Shown: positions 1 to 6,796, counted from the stretch's first letter. The stretch: 11,381 nucleotides of DNA from JAKFXL01 sp947085765 (GCA_947085765.1 CAMTXZ010000070.1:1-11381); one strand, 5' to 3'. Numbers and translations are program-made. Notes: generated by a model from the letters alone, not told the origin.

Positions 1-48
1 AGATGATAACAAGTGTGACTGGAGTTCAGACGTGTGCTCTTCCGATCT
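1..48 (+). other. Illumina adapter/index sequence (contamination)
   Basis: Positions 15-48 match the standard Illumina TruSeq read-2/index adapter from its GTGACTGGAG start to its TTCCGATCT end. Positions 1-4 (AGAT) fit the 3' end of the P7 flow-cell oligo, which leaves 5-14 as a 10-base index. The order P7 end, index, adapter, insert is that of a library molecule, so base 49 is the first base of the insert. Read in frame with the following gene, the adapter ends in a TAG at 48-50, which makes the ATG at 51 look like a genuine start when it is not. The match is from memory of the adapter sequence and is long enough to leave little doubt. Confidence 0.97.
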
Positions 49-650
49 AGATGGCCAATACCTTCAACATGTTGCGCTCGAACGATCTGATCTGGTCGTT
101 CGTCATCAACAATTACCTGCTGGGCAGGCAGCCGGCGGCGTTCGACCTGCTGTACTGGAATGCCGACCAGACCAACATGCCGAAAGAAATGCACCTGTTC
201 TATCTGCGCGAGTGCTATCAGAACAATACCCTGTCAAAGGGCGAAATGACGCTCGGCGGCGAGCGCCTCGATCTGGGTAAAGTCAAAATTCCGGTGTATC
301 TGCAAAGCTCGCAGGACGACCATATCGCGCCCTATCGCTCGGTCTATAAAAGCGTGCGCCTGCTCGGCGGCGAAAAGCGTTTCATCGTTGCCGGCTCCGG
401 CCATATCGCCGGGGTGATCAACCCGCCATCGGCCAATAAATATCAGCATTGGACCAATGAAGCGCAACCGGCGGACGTTGCGGACTGGTTTGCCGGCGCC
501 ACCGCGCATCCCGGCTCCTGGTGGCCAGACTGGAATGCGTGGGCGGCCGCCAAGAGCGGCAAAAAGGTCGCCGCCCGCATCCCCGGCACAGGCAAGCTGG
601 CGGTGATCGAGGACGCGCCCGGCTCGTATGTGAAGATCAAGGGGCGCTAG
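49..650 (+). CDS. phaC: Class I poly(3-hydroxyalkanoate) synthase PhaC, C-terminal fragment
   Basis: PhaC polymerises (R)-3-hydroxyacyl-CoA into polyhydroxyalkanoate storage granules. Only the last 199 residues or so are present. Family proteins are near 600 residues, so the N-terminal two thirds, including the catalytic Cys, lie beyond the contig end. Counting from the internal Met at 51, the fragment has a catalytic-type Asp (D90, in DDHIAP) and His (H118, in GSGHIAGVINPP), 28 residues apart as in the Cupriavidus necator enzyme. The family-typical stretches NDLIW, FDLLYWN, GSWWPDW and a closing EDAPGSYV are also there. The wording is closest to alphaproteobacterial class I synthases. Met 51 is not the true start: it follows an adapter-made stop and aligns inside the family. 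The gene ends 9 bases before the stop of the convergent toxin gene, with no terminator hairpin between them. Confidence 0.94.
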
Positions 651-659
651 CGTAGCCAT

Positions 660-1076
660 TCAACGAAACGGGTTGGTAATGGTTATGCCCTCTATCGCGC
701 GGCCATGGCTCATATCTTCGGTGTAGAGTTCGCCGCAGCCAAGGGCGCGGGCTGCGGCGATGATCGCGCTGTCCCAATAGGAAAAGCCGTGCGCCGCCTT
801 GATTTCCAGGGCGCTCTGCATGAGCGCAACCGTGATGTCCTGTATCTTGAAACGCCGCCAGGTGCGTATCAATCCTGCGGCGATCTCGTGCGGCAGCGCA
901 TCGGCGCGTGATGCCCGTGTCGCCTGCACATAGAACTCCTGCAAAACCTGAACCGATAGCCCGCAATCATCCCGTTCAAGCAGTTTGATGGCGCGCTCCC
1001 GTTTGCGCGCTTCGCCGCCGGCAGTGCTGATTGAATAGAGCAGGATATTCGTATCCAGAAACACCACTGAGATCAC
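660..1076 (-). CDS. vapC: PIN-domain ribonuclease toxin (VapC-like)
   Basis: This 138-residue protein has the layout of a PIN-domain endoribonuclease, the toxin of VapBC-type modules, which cleave RNA using Mg2+ held by acidic residues. The acidic set is visible: D8 in FLDTNILLY at the N-terminus, E47 in LQEFYVQA, D102 in SYWDSAIIAAA and D121 in YTEDMSHG near the C-terminus. Length and order match the family, and no acidic residue is lost, so the nuclease is probably intact. The start is a GTG whose last two bases overlap the TGA of the upstream antitoxin gene (GTGA at 1076-1073), which implies translational coupling. It is the second gene of a two-gene operon and converges on phaC. The RNA target cannot be read from sequence. 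The PIN assignment is firm; the toxin role rests on the pairing. Confidence 0.88.
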   Translation of the reverse strand: MISVVFLDTNILLYSISTAGGEARKRERAIKLLERDDCGLSVQVLQEFYVQATRASRADALPHEIAAGLIRTWRRFKIQDITVALMQSALEIKAAHGFSYWDSAIIAAARALGCGELYTEDMSHGRAIEGITITNPFR

Positions 1077-1309
1077 TGGCTGCGTGCGTGAATATCGTCA
1101 CGGGAAATCCGGTCCGCCGCACGGAACGGCCCAACGCATTCACGTAATGCCCGCTCGTCACGCTTCAACTGTTCGGCCTCGCTTTCATTCGCGGCAATCT
1201 GAATGAGGAATTGCCTGACCAGCGCGGACACCGAGGTGTCCCGCTCCGCCGCCTTAATCCGCGCCCGGCGGTAAGTTTCATCATCCAGTGATACTGTGAT
1301 ATTTTTCAT
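1073..1309 (-). CDS. Ribbon-helix-helix (CopG-like) antitoxin
   Basis: This 78-residue protein starts with the ribbon-helix-helix pattern of CopG/MetJ-type DNA-binding proteins. A short beta strand (NITVSLDDETY) at residues 3-13 is followed by two helices (about 11-25 and 28-40, the latter SALVRQFLIQIA). The charged tail from about residue 41 is the part that in this class wraps and neutralises the toxin. It lies directly upstream of, and overlaps, the PIN toxin gene, so antitoxin-first order and coupling are as expected. An inverted repeat covers its start codon (1295-1318) and could be where it represses its own operon. No strong Shine-Dalgarno is seen upstream of the ATG. It is RHH rather than AbrB-like, so I do not assign the vapB symbol. 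Confidence 0.82.
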   Translation of the reverse strand: MKNITVSLDDETYRRARIKAAERDTSVSALVRQFLIQIAANESEAEQLKRDERALRECVGPFRAADRISRDDIHARSQ

Positions 1310-1318
1310 ATTATCACA
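1295..1318. promoter_or_regulatory. Possible toxin-antitoxin operator (inverted repeat at antitoxin start)
   Basis: TGTGATA at 1295-1301 and TATCACA at 1312-1318 form a perfect 7-bp inverted repeat separated by 10 bases, and the antitoxin ATG (1309-1307) lies between the arms. A further GTGATA at 1288-1293 repeats the left arm 8 bases away, but it is coding. RHH antitoxins usually bind short symmetric or tandem repeats at their own promoter, so autoregulation is a reasonable inference. With arms of 7 bp in AT-rich DNA, chance is not excluded. Confidence 0.35.
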
Positions 1319-1451
1319 ATAATCAGGATTTATCTAAATGTCAAACGCCCCAAATGTGCGCCCCATATGTGCTTTATGGCCCAAGCCTTAACCTGTGGAT
1401 GTATCTTCAGAACTTGCTTCCCTATTTTTTCATAATTCAGTAGGACGCGGT

Positions 1452-2348
1452 ATGAAATATTCAGGAAACTGGCTTGGCTGGGCGGCGATCCTTGGCGCTT
1501 CACTGATCTATGCGGGGAATTTCGTCGCCTCGCGCCATGGCTTGCAGAACGCGATTGGCGCCAATGACCTGGTGGCGCTGCGGTTTGGCGTGGCCGGGGT
1601 GGTGCTGCTGCCATTGTTATGGCGCCAGGGCATGCGCGGACTGGCGGGCATAGGCTGGGGGCGTGGCGTGGCGCTGACCATGTTCGCCGGCGCGCCGTTT
1701 ATGCTGCTGATGGCTTGGGGGCTGAAATATGCGCCTGCAGCGCATGGTGCGGCGCTTGTTCCAGGCTCGATTCCCGTGGCGACGGCTTTCGGCATGTGGC
1801 TGATAGCGGGGGTCCGGGTTTCAGCCGTCAAATGGCTGACGCTGATGCTGATCGTGCTGGGCCTTGTGCTGGTCAGTGGCGCATCGGGCGCAGGCGGAGT
1901 GGTTCTGTTCGGCGATCTGCTGTTCATACTGGCCGGGGCGGGCTGGAGCCTGTACGCGATCCTGCTGCGTCAATGGCAGGTTGATCCATGGGCGGCCGCA
2001 TCCGCCGTGTCGGTGCTGTCGCTCGGATATCTGCCGGTTTATTTCCTGATTCTCGGCCCTGGGCTTGGCGCCGCCCCTCTCTGGCAAATCCTGTTGCAGG
2101 GATTTAACCAGGGCATCCTGAATTCCATCGTGGCGCTGCTGCTGTTTTCCTTCGCTGTACGCACGCTGGGACCGGCGAAAACGGCGCTCGGCAATGCAAC
2201 GGTGCCGGTGCTTGCGGCGTTGATGGCGGCGCCCATATTAGGCGAGACGCCAGGCGCGCTGCAATGGGCTGGCATTGCGCTGGTGATCGGCGGCGTGGCG
2301 CTCGGCACCCAGCTACAGGACCCGCCGCCCCGGCCGGCTTCGCAGTAA
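1452..2348 (+). CDS. EamA/DMT-family transporter, 10 TM
   Basis: This 298-residue, highly hydrophobic protein has the two tandem EamA repeats (about residues 9-140 and 150-285) of the drug/metabolite transporter superfamily. These inner-membrane exporters move amino acids, nucleosides or other metabolites. The first membrane span follows a short N-terminus (WAAILGASLIYAGNFVASRHG), and the family-like segments LRFGVAGVVLLPLL in repeat 1 and LGNATVPVLAALMAAPILGE in repeat 2 are present. About ten spans can be counted, and the C-terminal tail is short and proline-rich. I chose the ATG at 1452 because an AGGA box at 1442-1445 sits 6 bases upstream and it gives the usual length; the in-frame GTG at 1395 would add 19 polar residues and has no such box. 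The substrate cannot be inferred. It is divergent from the antitoxin operon. Confidence 0.88.
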   Translation: MKYSGNWLGWAAILGASLIYAGNFVASRHGLQNAIGANDLVALRFGVAGVVLLPLLWRQGMRGLAGIGWGRGVALTMFAGAPFMLLMAWGLKYAPAAHGAALVPGSIPVATAFGMWLIAGVRVSAVKWLTLMLIVLGLVLVSGASGAGGVVLFGDLLFILAGAGWSLYAILLRQWQVDPWAAASAVSVLSLGYLPVYFLILGPGLGAAPLWQILLQGFNQGILNSIVALLLFSFAVRTLGPAKTALGNATVPVLAALMAAPILGETPGALQWAGIALVIGGVALGTQLQDPPPRPASQ

Positions 2349-2352
2349 ACAG

Positions 2353-2389
2353 CATCAGATGGAATCGCCGGGGGCGATTCCATCTGATG
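2353..2389. repeat. Perfect 17-bp inverted repeat, 3-base loop
   Basis: The arm CATCAGATGGAATCGCC at 2353-2369 is matched exactly by its reverse complement at 2373-2389, around the loop GGG. It begins 4 bases after the EamA stop codon. The stem would be very stable, but no T tract follows on either strand, so it is not a textbook intrinsic terminator. It could stop or stabilise the exporter mRNA, or be a copy of a dispersed palindromic intergenic element. Base identity is directly visible; the role is inference. Confidence 0.8.
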
Positions 2390-2472
2390 AGAACATGGTC
2401 TAGTGGATGGCGGATAACAGGGGCATGCGCCCTTACATTCCCTGTTATTGAAATACAGAAGGAAATAACCGG

Positions 2473-4578
2473 TTGCGCCGCGCCCTGGAGATCCTCAAAA
2501 AAACCTATGGCTATGATAGTTTTCGCGGACAGCAGGCCGAAATTATCGGCCATATCATTGGCGGCGGGAACGCCTTTGTTCTGATGCCGACGGGCGCGGG
2601 CAAGTCTTTGTGCTATCAAATTCCGGCGCTGTGCCGCGATGGCGCCGGAATAATCATATCGCCGCTGATTGCGCTGATGCAGGACCAGGTGGCGGCGCTG
2701 CTGCAGCTTGGCGTCAGGGCGGCGGCGATCAATTCGAGCATGACGGCGGAGCATATATCAAACACCAAAAACGCCATCCGCAATGGCGTGATCGATTTGG
2801 TCTATGTGGCGCCAGAACGGCTGCTGATGGCTGATTTCCTGGAACTTCTTCAGCAATCGCCTCTGGCGCTGTTCGCGAAAGACGAGGCGCACTGCGTTTC
2901 GCAATGGGGGCATGATTTCAGGCCGCATTATGTGCAGCTTTCGGCGCTGGCCCGGCGCTTTCCAACTGTGCCGCGCGTGGCGCTGACCGCCACCGCCGAT
3001 GCGCCGACCCGCAAAGACATCATCGGCCGGCTGCATTTACATGACGGAAAAACATTTCTTGGCGGTTTCGACCGGCCGAATATCCATTACGCGATCATGA
3101 TCAAGGATAACCCGAAGCAGCAACTGCTGCGGTTTATCAAGCACGGTCATGCGGGCGATAGCGGCATCGTATATTGCCTGTCACGCAAACAGGCGGATGA
3201 AACGGCGGCGTGGCTGCGAGAGGAGGGCTTTAACGCGCTTGCCTATCATGCGGGCATGACGGGCGAGGCGCGGGCGCTCAGCCAGGCAAGATTTCTGCGC
3301 GAAGATTCCATCATCATGGTGGCGACCATCGCCTTTGGCATGGGTATCGACAAACCCGACGTGCGTTTTGTGGCGCATCTCAATCTGCCCAAGAGCATCG
3401 AGGTCTACTATCAGGAGACCGGCCGCGCCGGGCGTGACGGTCTGCCCGCCGATGGTTGGATGGCCTACGGTCTGCAAGATGTAATTACACTGCGGCAGAT
3501 GCAGGAGAACTCCGTCGCCGACGAACAGCACAAACGGGTTGAACGCCACAAACTCGATGCGATGCTGGGGCTGTGTGAACTGACCAGCTGCCGCCGTCAG
3601 GCACTGCTGCGTTACTTCGGTGACAAACTCGACCACCCCTGCGGCAACTGCGACAACTGCCTGACCCCACCGGCCACCTGGGATGCCAGCGTGGCGGCGC
3701 AAAAGGCGCTGTCGTGTGTGCATCGCACCGGCCAGCGTTTTGGTGTTAACTATCTGGTTGATGTGCTGCGTGGCAGCGACCATGAACGTATCAAACAGTT
3801 TGGCCACGACAAACTCACCACCTATGGCATCGGCAAAGAGCACAGCGCCATCGAGTGGAAAAATCTCTACCGCCAGTTGATTTCACGTGGGTTGTTGAAT
3901 GTTGATATCGAAGGACATGGCGGCCTGCACCTGACCGACGCCGCGCGGCCGGTGCTGCGCGGCGAAGAGAAACTGCATCTACGTAAAGTGACCAAGGCCG
4001 AAAAGCCAGAACGCAAACGCAATGAAAAACAGTTCAAACAGGCGGCCGACAGCACACTCTGGGAGGCGCTACGGCAGAAGCGTAAACAGCTGGCCGAAGA
4101 GCAAGGGGTGGCGGCTTATGTCATCTTCCACGACGCGACACTGATGGAGATGGTGGAGCGGCAGCCGCAGACACTCGAGCAGCTCGGTCTGATCTCCGGC
4201 ATCGGCGCCCGTAAGCTGGATGCCTATGGTGAGGCCTTTCTGGAGGTAATCTGCGAATCGGCCCAACCCGCCACCATCACCGATACCATTGCCGAAACGG
4301 TCACACTGCTCTGCCGGGGGCTGGACCCGGTCGCCATCGCCCATCAACGTAACCTGACACTGAATACCGTCTACTCCCATCTGACCAAGGCCATCGAGAG
4401 TGGTGAGGTGGAGCTGGAAGATGTGATCACACTGGAAAAACATGAGCTGCAAGCCATTCAGCTCGCCTTTGAACAGAGCGATGATGGCAAGATCAAACCG
4501 GTATACGAGGCACTGGAAGGGGCGTATGAGTATGGGGTCTTGCAGTGTGTCAGGGCGACGTTAGCACCACAGCATTAG
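2473..4578 (+). CDS. recQ: ATP-dependent DNA helicase RecQ with C-terminal HTH extension (possible chimera)
   Basis: RecQ is a 3'-5' superfamily 2 helicase acting in recombination and stalled-fork repair. The 701 residues show a Q-motif region (YGYDSFRGQQAEII), Walker A (MPTGAGKS, K44), DEAH at 137-140, QWGHDFRP, and motif VI QETGRAGRDG from 314. Zinc cysteines C373, C390, C393 and C396 follow, then the winged-helix RQC domain (about 405-505), HRDC (about 529-597) and a helix-turn-helix extension (about 603-701) that E. coli RecQ, 609 residues, lacks. The TTG start is chosen because AAGGA at 2459-2463 lies 9 bases upstream and the protein then begins like the family. Two oddities: lysine (K136) stands just before DEAH where the family usually has Ile or Val, and RPHY replaces the usual RPEY. 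Codon use changes abruptly near motif VI, so the two halves may come from different genomes. Confidence 0.93.
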   Translation: MRRALEILKKTYGYDSFRGQQAEIIGHIIGGGNAFVLMPTGAGKSLCYQIPALCRDGAGIIISPLIALMQDQVAALLQLGVRAAAINSSMTAEHISNTKNAIRNGVIDLVYVAPERLLMADFLELLQQSPLALFAKDEAHCVSQWGHDFRPHYVQLSALARRFPTVPRVALTATADAPTRKDIIGRLHLHDGKTFLGGFDRPNIHYAIMIKDNPKQQLLRFIKHGHAGDSGIVYCLSRKQADETAAWLREEGFNALAYHAGMTGEARALSQARFLREDSIIMVATIAFGMGIDKPDVRFVAHLNLPKSIEVYYQETGRAGRDGLPADGWMAYGLQDVITLRQMQENSVADEQHKRVERHKLDAMLGLCELTSCRRQALLRYFGDKLDHPCGNCDNCLTPPATWDASVAAQKALSCVHRTGQRFGVNYLVDVLRGSDHERIKQFGHDKLTTYGIGKEHSAIEWKNLYRQLISRGLLNVDIEGHGGLHLTDAARPVLRGEEKLHLRKVTKAEKPERKRNEKQFKQAADSTLWEALRQKRKQLAEEQGVAAYVIFHDATLMEMVERQPQTLEQLGLISGIGARKLDAYGEAFLEVICESAQPATITDTIAETVTLLCRGLDPVAIAHQRNLTLNTVYSHLTKAIESGEVELEDVITLEKHELQAIQLAFEQSDDGKIKPVYEALEGAYEYGVLQCVRATLAPQH
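3330..3440. other. Composition junction inside recQ (putative misassembly or recombination point)
   Basis: By hand count, alanine is GCG in 27 of 39 codons before motif VI but in 11 of 36 after it, where GCC leads (21). Threonine ACA occurs once before and seven times after. Glycine GGT becomes frequent after about 3430. The genes upstream share the first style and those downstream the second. The strip includes highly conserved RecQ codons (AFGMGI to ETGRAGRDG), the sort of stretch where an assembler can join two genomes. The exact base cannot be fixed by eye. Selection or domain-specific bias is a weaker explanation. Confidence 0.6.
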
Positions 4579-4588
4579 CCCATAACAG

Positions 4589-4622
4589 CCACCCTCCCCT
4601 TCAAACATGAAAGGGAGGATGG
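4589..4622 (-). terminator. Hairpin between convergent recQ and minE
   Basis: Arms 4589-4603 and 4608-4622 form a 15-bp stem with a 4-base loop (4604-4607). Read on the - strand every pair is Watson-Crick or G-U (two wobbles); read on the + strand the same two positions become A-C mismatches. It therefore fits best as the terminator of the minCDE transcript, though it may also act on recQ. No strong U tract follows in either direction, so efficiency is uncertain. Confidence 0.6.
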
Positions 4623-4630
4623 TTAAAACA

Positions 4631-4915
4631 TTAACGTCGTGCAGCAGCCTTGGCCTTTTTTTCATTCTCTGGCAGCGTGATATTCAACTCCAGAATATCA
4701 AACCCACCTTCGCGATCCAGATTGACCTTAATGTCGCCCAGATCGATATTGGCATATTTGCTGACTACCGCCAGTAGCTCCTGCTTGAGAGCTGGCAGAT
4801 AGTCAGGCGCATCATCATTGGTATGTTCATGGGCAAGGATGATCTGCAAGCGCTCCTTGGCCATAGAGGCGCTTTTTTTGTTGCGATTGCGTGTCAGGTA
4901 ATCAAGGATAGACAT
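4631..4915 (-). CDS. minE: Cell division topological specificity factor MinE
   Basis: MinE stimulates the MinD ATPase at the membrane, displaces MinC, and drives the pole-to-pole oscillation that keeps the division inhibitor away from mid-cell. At 94 residues it is slightly longer than the E. coli protein (88). The N-terminal amphipathic stretch (MSILDYL) would contact membrane, and AKERLQIILAHEH in the anti-MinCD region is almost identical to the family core. The C-terminal topological-specificity domain carries YLPALKQELLAVVSKY and DILELNITLPE. The ATG lies 3 bases after the minD stop, so the two are surely cotranscribed and probably coupled. No strong ribosome-binding site is seen before it. 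The tail KKAKAAARR is basic and seems lineage-specific. Confidence 0.96.
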   Translation of the reverse strand: MSILDYLTRNRNKKSASMAKERLQIILAHEHTNDDAPDYLPALKQELLAVVSKYANIDLGDIKVNLDREGGFDILELNITLPENEKKAKAAARR

Positions 4916-4918
4916 GGT

Positions 4919-5728
4919 TTAGGTCCCAAACAGTCGTTGCAGAAAACCCTTTTTCTCGGGTCCCATGAAGCGCATCGGACGCTCTTCGCCCAGGAAACGC
5001 GCCACCAGGTCCTGATAGGCCTGGCCACTGTTACTATCATCATCACGCACGACCGGCACACCGGAGTTGGAGGCCTGCAACACTGCGGGGGATTCAGGGA
5101 TGATACCGAGCAGTTTGATGCCCAGCAGCTCCTGGATATCATCGATGCTAAGCATCTCGCCACTCTCAACACGGCTAGGTGAGTAACGGGTTACAACCAG
5201 ATGCTCCTTGATTGGGTCCAGACCATCTTCAGCACGTTTTGACTTGGCGCTAAGGATACCGAGGATGCGGTCAGAGTCACGCACTGACGAGACCTCAGGA
5301 TTGGTAACAACCAACGCCTCATCGGCAAAGTAGAGCGCCATCAGTGCGCCGCGTTCGATACCGGCAGGTGAGTCACAAACGATAAAATCAAAACTCTCTT
5401 TCAGCTCATCAATCACCTTGCCCACACCCTCTTTGGAGAAGGCATCTTTATCGCGGGTTTGCGAGGCTGGCAGGATGTAGAGATTGTCGTAGGCCTTATC
5501 GCGAATCAGCGCCTGTTTCAGCGTTGCCTCACCATTGATGACGTTGACAAAATCATAGACCACCCGACGCTCGCACCCCATGATAAGGTCGAGGTTGCGC
5601 AGTCCAACATCAAAATCGATAACCACCGTTTTATGACCACGCATGGCCAGACCGGTAGAAAAACTTGCGCTGGTAGTAGTCTTGCCTACCCCACCCTTGC
5701 CTGACGTGACGACAATAACCTTGGACAA
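4919..5728 (-). CDS. minD: Septum site-determining ATPase MinD
   Basis: MinD is the membrane-cycling ATPase that recruits MinC and is released by MinE. The 269-residue protein begins with the deviant Walker A box SGKGGVGKTT, with both lysines (K11 and K16) present. D40 in DFDVGLRNLDLIMG and the DSPAGIE segment (Walker B region) match E. coli. The C-terminus KKGFLQRLFGT is the amphipathic membrane-targeting helix. I chose the TTG at 5728 because AAGGAGG (+ strand 5734-5740) sits 5 bases upstream and it gives the family N-terminus (SKVIVVTSGKGG). An in-frame ATG at 5761 would add 11 residues, put the Shine-Dalgarno inside the gene, and has no family support. It is the middle gene of minC-minD-minE. 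Confidence 0.97.
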   Translation of the reverse strand: MSKVIVVTSGKGGVGKTTTSASFSTGLAMRGHKTVVIDFDVGLRNLDLIMGCERRVVYDFVNVINGEATLKQALIRDKAYDNLYILPASQTRDKDAFSKEGVGKVIDELKESFDFIVCDSPAGIERGALMALYFADEALVVTNPEVSSVRDSDRILGILSAKSKRAEDGLDPIKEHLVVTRYSPSRVESGEMLSIDDIQELLGIKLLGIIPESPAVLQASNSGVPVVRDDDSNSGQAYQDLVARFLGEERPMRFMGPEKKGFLQRLFGT

Positions 5729-5767
5729 GGTTGCCTCCTTAATTCGCTCAAAATGGATCAATCACTA

Positions 5768-5786
5768 TTGCATCAACAGGATGCAA
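5768..5786. repeat. Small hairpin in the minC-minD intergenic gap
   Basis: TTGCATC (5768-5774) and GATGCAA (5780-5786) form a perfect 7-bp stem with a 5-base loop, about 40 bases upstream of the minD start. The minC-minD gap is 108 bases, wide for this operon. No U tract follows. It may modulate minD expression relative to minC, but it could be chance. Confidence 0.4.
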
Positions 5787-5836
5787 CGACCGTTTATTAT
5801 TCTCTTCCTAACTGTTTAACCGATAGCTCAAACCGT

Positions 5837-6607
5837 TTAACTCAACGGTGAGATCAGTAGTTGTGTACCTTCAAGATACACCTGCACAGCCTTGCCACGC
5901 ATACTGGCTGGCTGTGACTCTTCATAAACCTGATAATTACCAGCGATAGCGAGCAGCTCAGCCTCCATGGATTGGGTAAAAATACGGGCGTTGACGTCAC
6001 CCAATACACCCGCCATGGCACGACCACGCAGTGGTGCATAGATATGGATGTTGCCATCGGCAATCACCTCTGCGCCGGCATTTACCTGCGCCATCACAAT
6101 CAGATCACCACCCTGGGCATAGATCTGCTGACCAGAGCGGACCGGCTGCCGTATCACGCGGGTCGGGCGAGCCACCGCCTGTGCCTGCGCCAAAACCGGC
6201 ACTTCGCTCTTGGGCGCTGCTTCAGCGGGTTTTTTACTTGCTGCTGCCGGAATGGCGCCGCCTTTCAGCACGGCCAGACCCGCGGCTAGCGCTGCCGCAT
6301 TTTGTACATCACTACCTTGACGTATGCCGACCGGCACCAGCTGATGGCATCGCAACAGCGTGGCTAGGACCGAGAGGTCGAGCAGGCCATCCTCATCCTT
6401 GACATGTTCAAGATCGATCACCACCGGGGCATTTTCAAAAAAGGCGAGGTGTTTAGCCAGGTGTTCGGAGAGCGTCTCGCCTATCTCCAGAACATCAGCG
6501 CTATAGAGCCGCAATACCGGCAGCGTGAACATTGAACCTTTGATTTCGACTGCGCGATGACCGTCAGATGTCACGGAGGCCTCTACTTTCCTAGCATCGG
6601 ATTGCAA
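5837..6607 (-). CDS. minC: Septum site-determining protein MinC
   Basis: MinC inhibits FtsZ polymerisation; bound to MinD at the membrane it blocks septa near the poles. The 256-residue protein has the N-terminal FtsZ-inhibiting domain (about 1-115, including KGSMFTLPVLRL), an Ala/Pro/Lys-rich linker (about 118-150), and the C-terminal beta-helix domain that binds MinD, with the signature GNIHIYAPLRGRAMAGVLGD and later IAGNYQV. E. coli MinC has 231 residues; the difference lies mainly in the linker. The TTG at 6607 is preceded by GGAGGG (+ strand 6616-6621) at 8 bases, which supports it over internal starts. It is first in the min cluster and divergent from fieF. Confidence 0.95.
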   Translation of the reverse strand: MQSDARKVEASVTSDGHRAVEIKGSMFTLPVLRLYSADVLEIGETLSEHLAKHLAFFENAPVVIDLEHVKDEDGLLDLSVLATLLRCHQLVPVGIRQGSDVQNAAALAAGLAVLKGGAIPAAASKKPAEAAPKSEVPVLAQAQAVARPTRVIRQPVRSGQQIYAQGGDLIVMAQVNAGAEVIADGNIHIYAPLRGRAMAGVLGDVNARIFTQSMEAELLAIAGNYQVYEESQPASMRGKAVQVYLEGTQLLISPLS

Positions 6608-6648
6608 GTTGCAAACCCTCCAAATTGTTCAGCCGCTCATATACAAGC

Positions 6649-6662
6649 CTGGCGAACGCCAG
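6649..6662. repeat. Palindrome upstream of minC
   Basis: CTGGCGAACGCCAG consists of two 6-bp arms around a central AA, about 40 bases upstream of the minC start in the minC-fieF divergent region (6608-6832). Its place suits an operator or a leader hairpin, but there is no match I recognise to a known regulator site. The rest of this 225-base region shows AT-rich patches and no gene. Confidence 0.3.
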
Positions 6663-6796
6663 AATTTGCCGGTACTTTAACATAGCTAAGGTCACGACTG
6701 AAACCATATTGTCCCAACATATCTATATACAATGGGCGCCCCATGGCTATCCGCCAGCCGGCGCCAGTAGTTCCACCGCTGCCCTGTCAACTAGCC

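Noticed and set aside
234..966. Frames on the - strand under phaC (234-659) and in another frame of the toxin gene (637-966)
   Set aside because: Both are shadows of recognised genes and show no family pattern.
1391..1402. CTGTGGATG near 1394 as a DnaA box or origin element
   Set aside because: It differs from the TTATCCACA consensus at key places, is alone, and no origin-linked gene is nearby.
1395..1451. Upstream GTG extension of the EamA protein
   Set aside because: It adds 19 polar residues unlike the family; the AGGA box is placed for the ATG at 1452.
2104..2754. 216-codon frame on the - strand across the end of the exporter gene and the start of recQ
   Set aside because: It is antisense to two well-supported genes, is rich in Arg, Ala and Pro with no domain, and only exists because high-GC DNA lacks stops in that frame.
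3181..3843. 220-codon frame on the - strand inside recQ
   Set aside because: It lies wholly antisense to the helicase and zinc-binding region, whose motifs are unmistakable; no independent start signal or known domain.
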